Shown one piece after another: positions 49,945-57,803 of a DNA stretch of 64,000 bases. The notes below the pieces were generated by a model, which made no database searches, had not been told where the DNA came from, and worked only from the letters and a program-made list of their open reading frames with translations. Position 1 is the stretch's first letter; each line of letters begins with the position of its first letter. The DNA lies in assembly GCF_007991215.1 (NCBI RefSeq), contig NZ_BJXX01000069.1:1-64000 (forward strand). Direction: 5' to 3'. The DNA is from Aneurinibacillus danicus. GTDB taxonomy: Bacteria > Bacillota > Bacilli > Aneurinibacillales > Aneurinibacillaceae. The position numbers and the translations under genes were made by a program.

Positions 49945-52635
49945 TCATTCTTCTTTCGTAAGCGAATTTTTCTTATTGCTGGCAACAGCGTTTTGTTGTC
50001 GGGTGCGGATGGCGGCCTGAGCGGCAGCAATGCGTGCGCATGGGACCCGCTGCGGAACCGAGGAGATGAAATTCATGTTCAAGTTCTGCAGGAAGAATAC
50101 AGAGTCTTTCTCGCTCGTATGCTCGCCGCATACCCCGATCTTCAGATCGGCCTTGCATTTGCGGCTCCGCTCGATGGCAATCTCAATCAAATTGCCCACC
50201 CCTTCTTCATCCAGATAGATGAACGGGTTTTCCGGTAAAACATTGTGATCCAGGTAATAAGCAAGATATTTGCCTTCCGCATCATCGCGGCTGAATCCGT
50301 AGGTCGACTGCGTCAAGTCGTTCGTGCCGAAGATGAAGAAATCGGCATATTCCGCCACCTTGTCTGCCGTAATGCATGCGCGCGGCAGCTCGATGAATGC
50401 ACCGATCGGGATCTCGATTCGATCACGGTATACGCTGAATACCTGTTGCAGTGTTTCTTCTACCGTTTCCCGCACCGCTTTCATCTCGCGCCAATCGCTG
50501 ACGAGCGGTACGATAATGCGCGGGTAGACGGTAATCCCTTCAGCCTTTAGTTCCAGCGCTGCTTCCGCAATCGCACGTGTCTGCACTTCGTAAATTTCCG
50601 GATACGTAATGCCGATCCGGCAGCCCCGGTGTCCGAATGAAGGATTTAGCTCATGCAGAGTTTCGATTCGCTGTTGTAGCGCCTCTTTTTCCTCTACCAC
50701 TTTCTTGTCGCCCGCTACGCGTGCTCTCTCTAACTCGAGCGCAAGTGTCGCCGGGTTTGGCAGAAACTCGTGCAGCGGTGGATCGATTAAGCGGATGGTG
50801 ACCTGTTTGCCCTCCATCGCCCGAAAAATACCATGGAAGTCGGATTTCTGTAGCGGAATTAGCTCGTTCAGCGCTTTCTTGCGCTCGCGCTGATTGTGGG
50901 CAAGAATCATTCGGGTTACACGAGGCAGGCGTTCCGGGTCCATAAACATTAGCTCCGTACGGCACAAACCGACGCCTTCCGCTCCCATACGGCGCGCCAA
51001 CTCTGCTTCCTGCGGGGTATTTACGCTGCTGTAAACGCACATCGTTTTAAATTCGTTCGCCCATTCGAGCAGTGTGCAGAATTCTTTGGAGAGCTTCGGT
51101 GGCACCAGTGGCACTTCACCGAGGATGATCCGGCCGGTCGATCCGCAAATCGTAATGACGTCGCCTTCTTTTAATGTAATGGAGTCCGTACGCAGTTCAC
51201 GCTGCTCCATATCCACTTTAAACGATTCACAGCCGACAACGGAAGGCGTACCCAGATCGCGTGCTACAACCGCAGCATGGCTGGTCACTCCGCCCCGGGT
51301 GGTCAATACTCCGGCGCTGGCCAGAATGCCATGAATGTCTTCCGGCGTCGTCTCCTGGCGCACCAGGATAACCGAATGCCCTGTTCTATGCTGGCGCTCC
51401 GCTTCTTCGGCGTCGAAAACAATGATGCCGGTTGCCGCTCCGGAACTGGCATCAAGCCCTTTGCCAATCACATTCAGCTCCGCGTTCGGATCGATCGTAT
51501 GCTGCATTAGTGGCACGATGGAAGCAGGATCAACGCGCATAATGGCCTCTTCACGTGTAATAAGGCCCTCGTTTGCCATATCAACCGCAATTTTGATATT
51601 GGCTTCTGCAGTTCGTTTGGCGGAACGGGTCTGCAGCACATACAGTTTGCCTTCCTCAACGGTAAACTCGATATCCTGCACATCACGGTAATGTTTTTCC
51701 AAATCCTGAGCTATTTTTTCAAACTGGATAAATGTCTCGGGCAGCCTCTCCTGCAGCACTGTCATCGGCTGGGGCGTCCGGATACCTGCTACGATGTCTT
51801 CTCCCTGTGCACTAAACATAAACTCGCCGAACAGCTCGTTTTCTCCGGTGGACGGATGGCGGGTAAAAGCGATACCTGTTCCGGAGTTTGGACCCAGATT
51901 GCCGAATACCATCTGCTGAACGGTGACGGCGGTACCGATGTCATCCGGTATTTTATGGATGCGCCGGTAAAACGTTGCCCGCGGATTGTACCAGGAATCG
52001 AATACAGCCCCGATCGCGGTGATAAGCTGCTGTTTAGGGTCCTGCGGAAACTTCTGCCCCGTTTCCTTGAACACGATTTCTTTGAAAATTAAGATTAAAT
52101 CGAGCAAGTGATCGGCTGTCAACTGGGAGTCCTGCTGTACGCTTGCATGGCGTTTCATCTTCTCCAGTTCATCTTCGAACAAGTCATCATCCACGCCGAG
52201 CACAATAGAGCTGAACATCTGAATAAAGCGACGGTATGAGTCGTATGCAAAATGCTTATTTTCTTTATGCTTGGCAAGAGCGGCAACCGTGTAATCATTC
52301 AGCCCCAGATTCAGAATCGTATCCATCATGCCGGGCATGGAAGTAGATGAACCGGAACGAACCGATACGAGTAGTGGATTGCTTGGATGACCAAAGCGTT
52401 TTCCCGTAGTCTTTTCCAGTGTATGAAGAGCCGTGTATATCTCTTTTTCGATATCGGGATGAACGATTTTACCTTCTTCATAGAAGCGACGGCAGGCACT
52501 CGTTGTAATCGTAAAGCCGGACGGGACCGGAAGACCAAGTCCTGTCATTTCCGCCAGGTTGGCGCCTTTCCTTCCGAGAAGCTCATTCATGCTTGCGTTG
52601 CCTTCGTGAAATAGGTAAACGTATTTCTCACTCAT
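49945..52635 (-). CDS. ppdK: Pyruvate, phosphate dikinase
   Basis: The 896-residue enzyme interconverts pyruvate, ATP and phosphate with PEP, AMP and pyrophosphate. The N-terminal ATP-grasp domain begins MSEKYVYLFHEGNASMNELLGRKGANLAEM. The swivelling phosphohistidine domain has TTRGGVTSHAAVVARDLG, and the C-terminal PEP domain contains LCRTELMFM, GHRGCRIGI and FGTNDLTQ. Length is standard. It is a minus-strand single gene with a -10 (TATAAT, 52707-52702) upstream. No DUF299 regulator is adjacent. Confidence 0.96.
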   Translation of the reverse strand: MSEKYVYLFHEGNASMNELLGRKGANLAEMTGLGLPVPSGFTITTSACRRFYEEGKIVHPDIEKEIYTALHTLEKTTGKRFGHPSNPLLVSVRSGSSTSMPGMMDTILNLGLNDYTVAALAKHKENKHFAYDSYRRFIQMFSSIVLGVDDDLFEDELEKMKRHASVQQDSQLTADHLLDLILIFKEIVFKETGQKFPQDPKQQLITAIGAVFDSWYNPRATFYRRIHKIPDDIGTAVTVQQMVFGNLGPNSGTGIAFTRHPSTGENELFGEFMFSAQGEDIVAGIRTPQPMTVLQERLPETFIQFEKIAQDLEKHYRDVQDIEFTVEEGKLYVLQTRSAKRTAEANIKIAVDMANEGLITREEAIMRVDPASIVPLMQHTIDPNAELNVIGKGLDASSGAATGIIVFDAEEAERQHRTGHSVILVRQETTPEDIHGILASAGVLTTRGGVTSHAAVVARDLGTPSVVGCESFKVDMEQRELRTDSITLKEGDVITICGSTGRIILGEVPLVPPKLSKEFCTLLEWANEFKTMCVYSSVNTPQEAELARRMGAEGVGLCRTELMFMDPERLPRVTRMILAHNQRERKKALNELIPLQKSDFHGIFRAMEGKQVTIRLIDPPLHEFLPNPATLALELERARVAGDKKVVEEKEALQQRIETLHELNPSFGHRGCRIGITYPEIYEVQTRAIAEAALELKAEGITVYPRIIVPLVSDWREMKAVRETVEETLQQVFSVYRDRIEIPIGAFIELPRACITADKVAEYADFFIFGTNDLTQSTYGFSRDDAEGKYLAYYLDHNVLPENPFIYLDEEGVGNLIEIAIERSRKCKADLKIGVCGEHTSEKDSVFFLQNLNMNFISSVPQRVPCARIAAAQAAIRTRQQNAVASNKKNSLTKEE

Positions 52636-52723
52636 GGTTATTGCCGGATACGGCGCACACCTCCGATTTGTTGGCCTGCATATTTGTGTCTACTCCCTTT
52701 TATTATAGTAGAAAAGTTGTATT

Positions 52724-52769
52724 GGTTTGTGAACAAACGTTGACTTTATTGACAAACCTTTGCTACGAT
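52724..52769 (+). promoter_or_regulatory. Promoter and inverted repeat between ppdK and enoyl-CoA gene
   Basis: TTGACT (52740-52745) and TACGAT (52764-52769) with an 18-nt spacer could drive the plus-strand gene. GGTTTGT (52724-52730) and ACAAACC (52752-52758) are inverted around the -35, a possible operator. Confidence 0.4.
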
Positions 52770-52873
52770 AAAAGACAGTAAATTCAAACGATTCGGTAAC
52801 GCATCTTGACTTTAGTATTCACTTCTAGCCAGAAACAAAAAATCCTGCAAATTAATAAAAGGGGGCAGTACAT

Positions 52874-53659
52874 ATGAGCATCCGGACGTCGGTTGTCAGT
52901 GCGGCAATCGAGCAAGGAGTTATGTCAATCGTTTTACAGCGTCCTGAAGTATTAAATGCTTACAGTGAAGAGATGCTGAACGGCCTTGTTCAGGCGATGG
53001 AGGAAGCCGGTCGTAATCGGGAAGTGAAGACGGTCGTTATCTCGGGAGCAGGACGGGCTTTCTGCGCCGGCGGTGATGTAAAAAGCATGAGCGATTTCAC
53101 TCCCCTGGATATTCACGATTTTGTAGGCAAGCTGAACTACCTGGTGCGTTCCATGAGCAAACTGGAGAAGCCGATTATCGCGGCAGTGCACGGATACGCA
53201 GCGGGTGCCGGCCTGTGCCTTGCATTGGCCTGCGACATGATTGTAGCCTCAGACGATGCTAAGTTCTCGGCAGGGTTTGCACAAATTGGCCTGGTGGCTG
53301 ATGGAGGCGGCATGTTCTTCCTGCCGCGTACACTGGGGACGTACAGGGCAAAAGAAATGCTGTTTACAGGCAAAATTCTTTCGGCGGCTAAGGCGCAAGA
53401 GTGGGGCATTGTAAATGAAGTGTTCCCGGCTAGTGCTCTCGCGGAAGAGACAAAAAAATTAGCCGTACAGTTAGCGAATGGTCCGTCGCGTACGTATGCG
53501 ATGATCAAAAAGCTCGCCAATCAGGCGCTGACGGCAGATTTGGAAGCCATGCTGGGAATGGAGCAGACGGCCCAGACGGTTATGGCGAGCACGGCGGATC
53601 ATCGTGAAGGAGTACAGGCGTTTAAAGAGAAGCGTAAGCCGATGTTTACCGGTGAGTAA
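52874..53659 (+). CDS. Enoyl-CoA hydratase/isomerase family protein, isomerase-like
   Basis: The 261-residue protein has the crotonase fold. The oxyanion-hole segments SGAGRAFCAGGDVKSM (58-73) and HGYAAGAGLCLALACD (106-121) are present. The two hydratase glutamates are not found at their usual places (GAGLCL and FSAGFAQ), and there is Asp143 in GLVADGGG, as in PaaG-type 1,2-epoxyphenylacetyl-CoA isomerases. So isomerase activity is more likely than hydration. AAAGGGGGCAG precedes the ATG. The sulfurtransferase gene follows 42 nt later. The substrate is unknown. Confidence 0.85.
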   Translation: MSIRTSVVSAAIEQGVMSIVLQRPEVLNAYSEEMLNGLVQAMEEAGRNREVKTVVISGAGRAFCAGGDVKSMSDFTPLDIHDFVGKLNYLVRSMSKLEKPIIAAVHGYAAGAGLCLALACDMIVASDDAKFSAGFAQIGLVADGGGMFFLPRTLGTYRAKEMLFTGKILSAAKAQEWGIVNEVFPASALAEETKKLAVQLANGPSRTYAMIKKLANQALTADLEAMLGMEQTAQTVMASTADHREGVQAFKEKRKPMFTGE

Positions 53660-53701
53660 CGCATAAACAGAGAAGACGTATGAGGTGAAGGAGAGGATAG
53701 A

Positions 53702-54544
53702 ATGGATACGCTTGTTTCAGTTTCATGGCTTGCGGAACATTTGCACGATAAAAATATTGTAGTGGCGGATTGCAGATTTGTGCTGGGCAACCCTGATAAA
53801 GGAAGAGAAGAATATGAAGCGGATCATATTCCCGGTGCGGTATATTTTGATTTGGAAAAGGATCTGTCAGCGCCAAAAGCCGAGCACGGCGGCCGCCATC
53901 CGTGGCCGGATGCTGATACATTCGCAGACAAGCTTGGCAGGGCAGGAATTGATAACGATACGCTGGTTGTACTGTATGATGACCAAAAAGGGGCGATGGC
54001 CGCACGCGCCTACTGGGTCCTGCGTTATGTCGGACATCGGAACGCGGCTCTGCTTGATGGCGGGTATGAGGCCTGGAAAGAAGCCGGCCACTCGATTACG
54101 AAAGAAATTCCTGAACGCTTGCCTGCAACATACATACCACATGTTCAAAAAGATTGGCTGTGCGGCGTAGAAGATATTCGCCGGAATCTTGGACTTGGAG
54201 AAGATGGAGCTGTGTTAATCGACTCTCGCGCATGTAACCGATATACCGGCGAAGCGGAAACCATCGATCCGATAGGCGGTCATATTCCCGGTGCGGTCAA
54301 CTATGATTGGCAGGCGATTGTGGATGAGAAAGGATTTTTAAAGAGTGAAACGGCACTTCGTCAGCGCTTCGCCGAATTGCCTAGAGACCGGGAAATTATC
54401 GTCTACTGCGGCTCCGGAGTTACAGCATGCGCTAATTTATTCGTGCTGGAACGACTCGGGTATAAAAATGCAAAATTGTATGCGGGAAGCTGGAGCGATT
54501 GGATTTCCTATCCAGAAAATGAGAAGGCCAAAGGGGCTAGGTGA
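53702..54544 (+). CDS. Sulfurtransferase (tandem rhodanese, mercaptopyruvate type)
   Basis: The 280-residue protein has two rhodanese domains. The first is inactive, and the second carries the catalytic Cys236 in VYCGSGVTACAN. CGSGVTA is the loop found in 3-mercaptopyruvate sulfurtransferases rather than thiosulfate-specific ones. Domain marks are ADHIPGAVYFD near 40-50, LYDD, LLDGGYEAWKEAGH, IDSRACNRYTGEAETID and GGHIPGAVNYDW. GAAGGAGAGGATAG lies before the ATG. It is likely cytoplasmic. Confidence 0.9.
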   Translation: MDTLVSVSWLAEHLHDKNIVVADCRFVLGNPDKGREEYEADHIPGAVYFDLEKDLSAPKAEHGGRHPWPDADTFADKLGRAGIDNDTLVVLYDDQKGAMAARAYWVLRYVGHRNAALLDGGYEAWKEAGHSITKEIPERLPATYIPHVQKDWLCGVEDIRRNLGLGEDGAVLIDSRACNRYTGEAETIDPIGGHIPGAVNYDWQAIVDEKGFLKSETALRQRFAELPRDREIIVYCGSGVTACANLFVLERLGYKNAKLYAGSWSDWISYPENEKAKGAR

Positions 54545-54582
54545 CACATAATTTCATTATGTAAATAAAGGGTGGAAATAAG

Positions 54583-54612
54583 GCGGGAGGCACATGCTCT
54601 CCCGCTTCGTTT
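54583..54612. terminator. Bidirectional terminator between sulfurtransferase and kinase
   Basis: GCGGGAG (54583-54589) and CTCCCGC (54599-54605) with TTCGTTTATT on the plus strand, between convergent genes. Confidence 0.7.
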
Positions 54613-55438
54613 ATTGGGTTTGCAAATACGCCTCAATGTTGTTTTTCAGCTCCTCCACCGTTTCATACGGTTCATCGAACTGAAGCATGCGCCTGAGCAT
54701 TCGCACGGTCTCAGGTGCAAGCGAAAGTTCTTCTTCCCAGCTTCGCTCAGGCTCCTCCTCCTCTGCGTCGTATGTGCTGTACAGCATGAAGAGCATAAAA
54801 TGTCCGAGCGCGTAAATGTCGCTGCGCGGGTGTACCTCCCGCTTTAGTTTTTTTTCAAGCCAGTAATGATCGCCTGTGTCTTCAAAATAGGAAGGAGAAT
54901 CTCCCAGATAGCGGGCCAGTCCGAAGTCAAGCAGGTATACTTTCCCTTCATTCCAGATTACGTTTGGAATCCGGATATCACGGTGAACAATCCGCTTACT
55001 GTGCAGGTATTCTACAAGCGTAAGAATCTGAAGAATGATGCGCCACGCTTCCCGCTCAGTAAATGATGCCTTCTCTTCAAACAGCATGTCTTCCAGCGTG
55101 CTCCCTTTAATATAGCTCATGACGTAGTAGAGTTGCCCTTTTTCCTCAAATGAGTCAAACACACGCGGGAATTGCGGGTGGTGCAGCGAGGACAGCAAGC
55201 TGACTTCATATTCATACAGCGGACGGCCTTTTGGACTGTCCAGACGGCTGGGCCGCACTTGCTTCAGAACGCGTTCTTCTTGCAGGGTCCGGTCCATTAC
55301 AAGATAAGAAATTCCATAGCTGCCCATACCAAGTGTGCGAATGACTTCATAGCGGGCTTTGATTAACGTACCCGCCTTATGCGGTTTATCGACCCACCAT
55401 TCCCGCAGGCGCTGATACCATTGTTTCCACATGCGCAC
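54611..55438 (-). CDS. Hanks-type serine/threonine protein kinase, cytosolic
   Basis: The 275-residue protein is a kinase domain only. The glycine loop LGMGSYGISY is at 36-45, Lys59 in VLKQV, the catalytic loop HRDIRIPN at 152-159, and the Mg-binding DFG at 171-173. The catalytic-loop lysine (HRDxK) is replaced by Arg156. There is no membrane helix or PASTA domain, so it is not a PrkC. It is comparable to small Bacillus kinases such as YabT or YbdM, without their extra features. The start lies close to the edge of repeat copy C, which replaces the usual upstream region. Targets are unknown. Confidence 0.88.
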   Translation of the reverse strand: MRMWKQWYQRLREWWVDKPHKAGTLIKARYEVIRTLGMGSYGISYLVMDRTLQEERVLKQVRPSRLDSPKGRPLYEYEVSLLSSLHHPQFPRVFDSFEEKGQLYYVMSYIKGSTLEDMLFEEKASFTEREAWRIILQILTLVEYLHSKRIVHRDIRIPNVIWNEGKVYLLDFGLARYLGDSPSYFEDTGDHYWLEKKLKREVHPRSDIYALGHFMLFMLYSTYDAEEEEPERSWEEELSLAPETVRMLRRMLQFDEPYETVEELKNNIEAYLQTQ

Positions 55439-55446
55439 CGGTCCTT

Positions 55447-55645
55447 TATTTTTTCTGTGAAAATCATGAGAAAAGAAGGAAGGGAAAGAGGAAATAAGAT
55501 CCAGAGAAGAAAAAGGCCTTCGCCTTTTTCACCATTGAAATCTTCTCCTCATTCTTCCCTCTCTTTTTCTTCATACCCCAAAAGTCAGCCGCTCCCCCAT
55601 GATTTTCATGTCGGGGTTGCGGCTGAAACACCATAGTGGTTTTAT
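55447..55645 (-). repeat. Dispersed ~200-bp repeat, copy C (complete, minus orientation)
   Basis: Read on the minus strand it matches copy B from AAAACCACTATGGTG to CATGATTTTCACAGAAAAAA. Hairpin 1 is a perfect nested stem (CAGCCGC, CCCC, CATGA with loop AAA, TCATG, GGGG, GCGGCTG). The central hairpin GAAAAAGGC-GAAG-GCCTTTTTC is conserved. The right end is adjacent to the start of the kinase gene, and the left end faces the small gene at 55837. Confidence 0.75.
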
Positions 55646-55836
55646 TGGCTCATTATACGTTTCTACGAAGATAGAGGAAAATAGTTGCAACTTCCGGGAA
55701 ATATACGGCATTTTGCCGGATAAAAACGAAATATTTTTGTGAGAGGGGCGACATGATTAGACAAAATGCGCCGGTGAAAATTTGTATAATAAACCTATTA
55801 AGCAAGCGAATAGGAGAAACAAGGAGGGGCTTCGCC

Positions 55837-56025
55837 GTGTTTCGAAACGAATTTTTGCGGATTGTGTGGGAAAAGGGACGAATCGATATCGGAGAACTTG
55901 CCACGCTGCTTAATACGACGGAAGACTTGGTTGAAGCGGAAGCGAGCGTTTGCGCAGCGCATGGTTGGATTCGGCTGCTGGATTCTCTTATTATGGCAAC
56001 GCCTCAAACGGACATGGGACGATAA
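55837..56025 (+). CDS. Small HTH-like protein of unknown function
   Basis: A 62-residue protein starting at GTG, 7 nt after AAGGAGGGG. It reads as a short winged-helix start: RNEFLRIVWEKGRIDIGELATLLNTTEDLVEAEAS, with helix-turn-helix spacing in the IDIGELATLLNTTEDLVEAE part, then GWIRLLDS. A TATAAT at 55785-55790 may be its -10. A longer frame from ATG 55753 begins upstream of that and is less likely. Repeat copies C and D lie on both sides in inverted orientation. I do not recognise a family. Confidence 0.6.
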   Translation: MFRNEFLRIVWEKGRIDIGELATLLNTTEDLVEAEASVCAAHGWIRLLDSLIMATPQTDMGR

Positions 56026-56029
56026 CGAC

Positions 56030-56228
56030 CCAAAAAATTCCCATGGCGTTTCAACTGCAACCCAGCCATGAAAATCATAAAAAGGGCGGCTGACTTTTGA
56101 GGTGTGAAGGGAAAAAGAGAAGAGAACGAGGAGGGGATTTTAATATAAAAAAGGCGAACGCCTTTTTCTTCCCCGGAACGTATTTCTTCTCCCCTTTCCT
56201 TCTTTCCTCACGATTTTCACACAAAAAG
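56030..56228 (+). repeat. Dispersed ~200-bp repeat, copy D (complete)
   Basis: This copy has the same block order as B, beginning CCCATGGCGTTTCAAC and ending CGATTTTCACACAAAAA. Hairpin 1 is partly eroded (two changes in the 5' arm), and the central hairpin loop is GAAC instead of GAAG. The short frame's ATG is lost by a one-base deletion. It starts 5 nt after the stop of the 62-residue gene. Confidence 0.72.
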
Positions 56229-56294
56229 GATATGACATAAAACTTCTTTCGGCGTGCAGACTATAAACAACATAACGGGAAAGGAGTTTTTTTT

Positions 56295-56456
56295 ATGTGG
56301 AAATGTCCGTATTGCGGGAGCGAACAGGGTATGCCGTATCAGGACAGCAACCTCACAGGAATGCTTTGCCTGGCGGAGACATGCGGCCGGTTTCATGCAA
56401 TGACCGAGGAGGAAAGCAGACGGGTAGAAAGGCATGTCTTCGAGTCTGACATGTAG
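56295..56456 (+). CDS. Small zinc-ribbon protein
   Basis: A 53-residue protein beginning MWKCPYCGSE, 8 nt after AAGGAG. Two cysteine pairs, CPYC at 4-7 and CLAETC at about 28-33, would bind a zinc ion, with HAMTEEE at the C-terminal part. Such small ribbon proteins are common beside other genes and usually of unknown role. It is short enough to be missed by simple ORF calling. It ends before the promoter of the ymf block, so it is a unit of its own. Confidence 0.65.
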   Translation: MWKCPYCGSEQGMPYQDSNLTGMLCLAETCGRFHAMTEEESRRVERHVFESDM

Positions 56457-56463
56457 CCCGTGT

Positions 56464-56492
56464 TTGGTATCGTTTGTTAAATCGGGTACAAT
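56464..56492 (+). promoter_or_regulatory. Promoter of ymf-type operon
   Basis: TTGGTA (56464-56469), 17 nt, TACAAT (56487-56492), with the ribosome site AAAGGAGCGGG before the ATG at 56520. Confidence 0.7.
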
Positions 56493-56519
56493 AGAAGGAA
56501 AACGGAAAGGAGCGGGCAC

Positions 56520-57803
56520 ATGAGTGAACTATCGTTTGTAAGCCGTGAACAGGACGGTCTTGGTATTCACATTTTGCCTACGCAAAAGTTCAAAACGACG
56601 ACAATTTTGATACATATTCAACTGCCGCTTGAGGAAAATCTCGTTACCAGAGGGGCCCTGCTGCCGAATGTGCTGCAGCGCGGCACGGAGCGCTATCCGA
56701 ATCCGGCGCATCTACAGCGCCACCTCGATTCGCTGTATGGCGCTATTTTCAATGCAGGCGTTATGAAGCGCGGTGAGAGACAAATCATTCAATTTTATCT
56801 TGAAATTGCCAATGAGAAGTACCTGACAGACTCGCGTCCGCTGCTGGAGGACGGCGTGCGTTTTCTAGGCGAGGTGTTGACACGTCCGTTGCTGGAGAAC
56901 GGAGCTTTCGCGAAAAAAGTGGTCGACTTGGAGAAAGAGGCGCTTACCAAGCGTATTGAAGGTTTAATCGACGATAAAATGCGGTATGCCAACCAGCGGC
57001 TGACCGAAGAGATGTGCCAGAGCGAGCCGTACCGGTTGCTGTCGTATGGCATCCGCGAACAAATCCCACAAATTACGCCGGAAGCGCTGTATGCTTTTTA
57101 TCAGGAGGTACTGGCTTCATACCCGGTGGATATGTATGTCATTGGAGACGTGCAGCCTGAGAAGGCGGCGGAACTTCTCCGGCAGCATATTCCTCTGAAG
57201 CCGTCCGGCGTAAAAGAGCTTCCCCCGACTTCGTATAAAAAAGACGTAGCCGAAGAGCGTGTCATAACGGAAGAGCTTAATGTTGCCCAGGGCAAGCTTA
57301 ACATTGGCATGCGTACACAAACCGGGTATGCGGACGATGACTATGTGCATCTGATGATGTATAACGGTGTACTGGGCGGGTTCCCGCACTCCAAGCTATT
57401 TATGAATGTACGGGAGAAAGCATCTCTTGCGTACTACGCGGTATCGCAGCTTGAGACGCACAAGGGATTGTGTATGATCATGTCGGGAATCGAGACGGGA
57501 AACTACGATAAAGCCCTTGCCATTATTAAAGAACAGTTGGAAATGATGAAGCGCGGCGAGATTACAGATATCGAGCTGAACCAGACGAAAGCCACGCTTT
57601 CCAATCAACTGCGCGAGACAAGGGACAATGCAGGAGCTATCGCCAACATGGATTACAACGGCCGTCTGGCCGGCCGCCGCCGCTCGTTGGAAGAAATCCT
57701 GGATGCGATTTCCCGCACTACAAAGGATGATATTGCACGCGTCGCGCAGAAAGTGGAGATCGATACAATTTATTTCTTGCGCGGAAAGGGGGAGGCGAAA
57801 TGA
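56520..57803 (+). CDS. ymfF: M16-family peptidase homologue without zinc motif (YmfF type)
   Basis: The 427-residue protein is a pitrilysin-fold M16 protein. The place where the HxxEH motif should occur, near residues 45-50, reads LLPNVLQRGTERYP, with no histidines or glutamates in the pattern, so it is catalytically inactive. The C-terminal half has the substrate-binding segment FSxLF-type VREKASLAYYAVSQLETHKG. It is followed by an active M16 protein with a 4-nt overlap, and the two probably form a heterodimer as in other inactive/active M16 pairs. Confidence 0.85.
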   Translation: MSELSFVSREQDGLGIHILPTQKFKTTTILIHIQLPLEENLVTRGALLPNVLQRGTERYPNPAHLQRHLDSLYGAIFNAGVMKRGERQIIQFYLEIANEKYLTDSRPLLEDGVRFLGEVLTRPLLENGAFAKKVVDLEKEALTKRIEGLIDDKMRYANQRLTEEMCQSEPYRLLSYGIREQIPQITPEALYAFYQEVLASYPVDMYVIGDVQPEKAAELLRQHIPLKPSGVKELPPTSYKKDVAEERVITEELNVAQGKLNIGMRTQTGYADDDYVHLMMYNGVLGGFPHSKLFMNVREKASLAYYAVSQLETHKGLCMIMSGIETGNYDKALAIIKEQLEMMKRGEITDIELNQTKATLSNQLRETRDNAGAIANMDYNGRLAGRRRSLEEILDAISRTTKDDIARVAQKVEIDTIYFLRGKGEAK

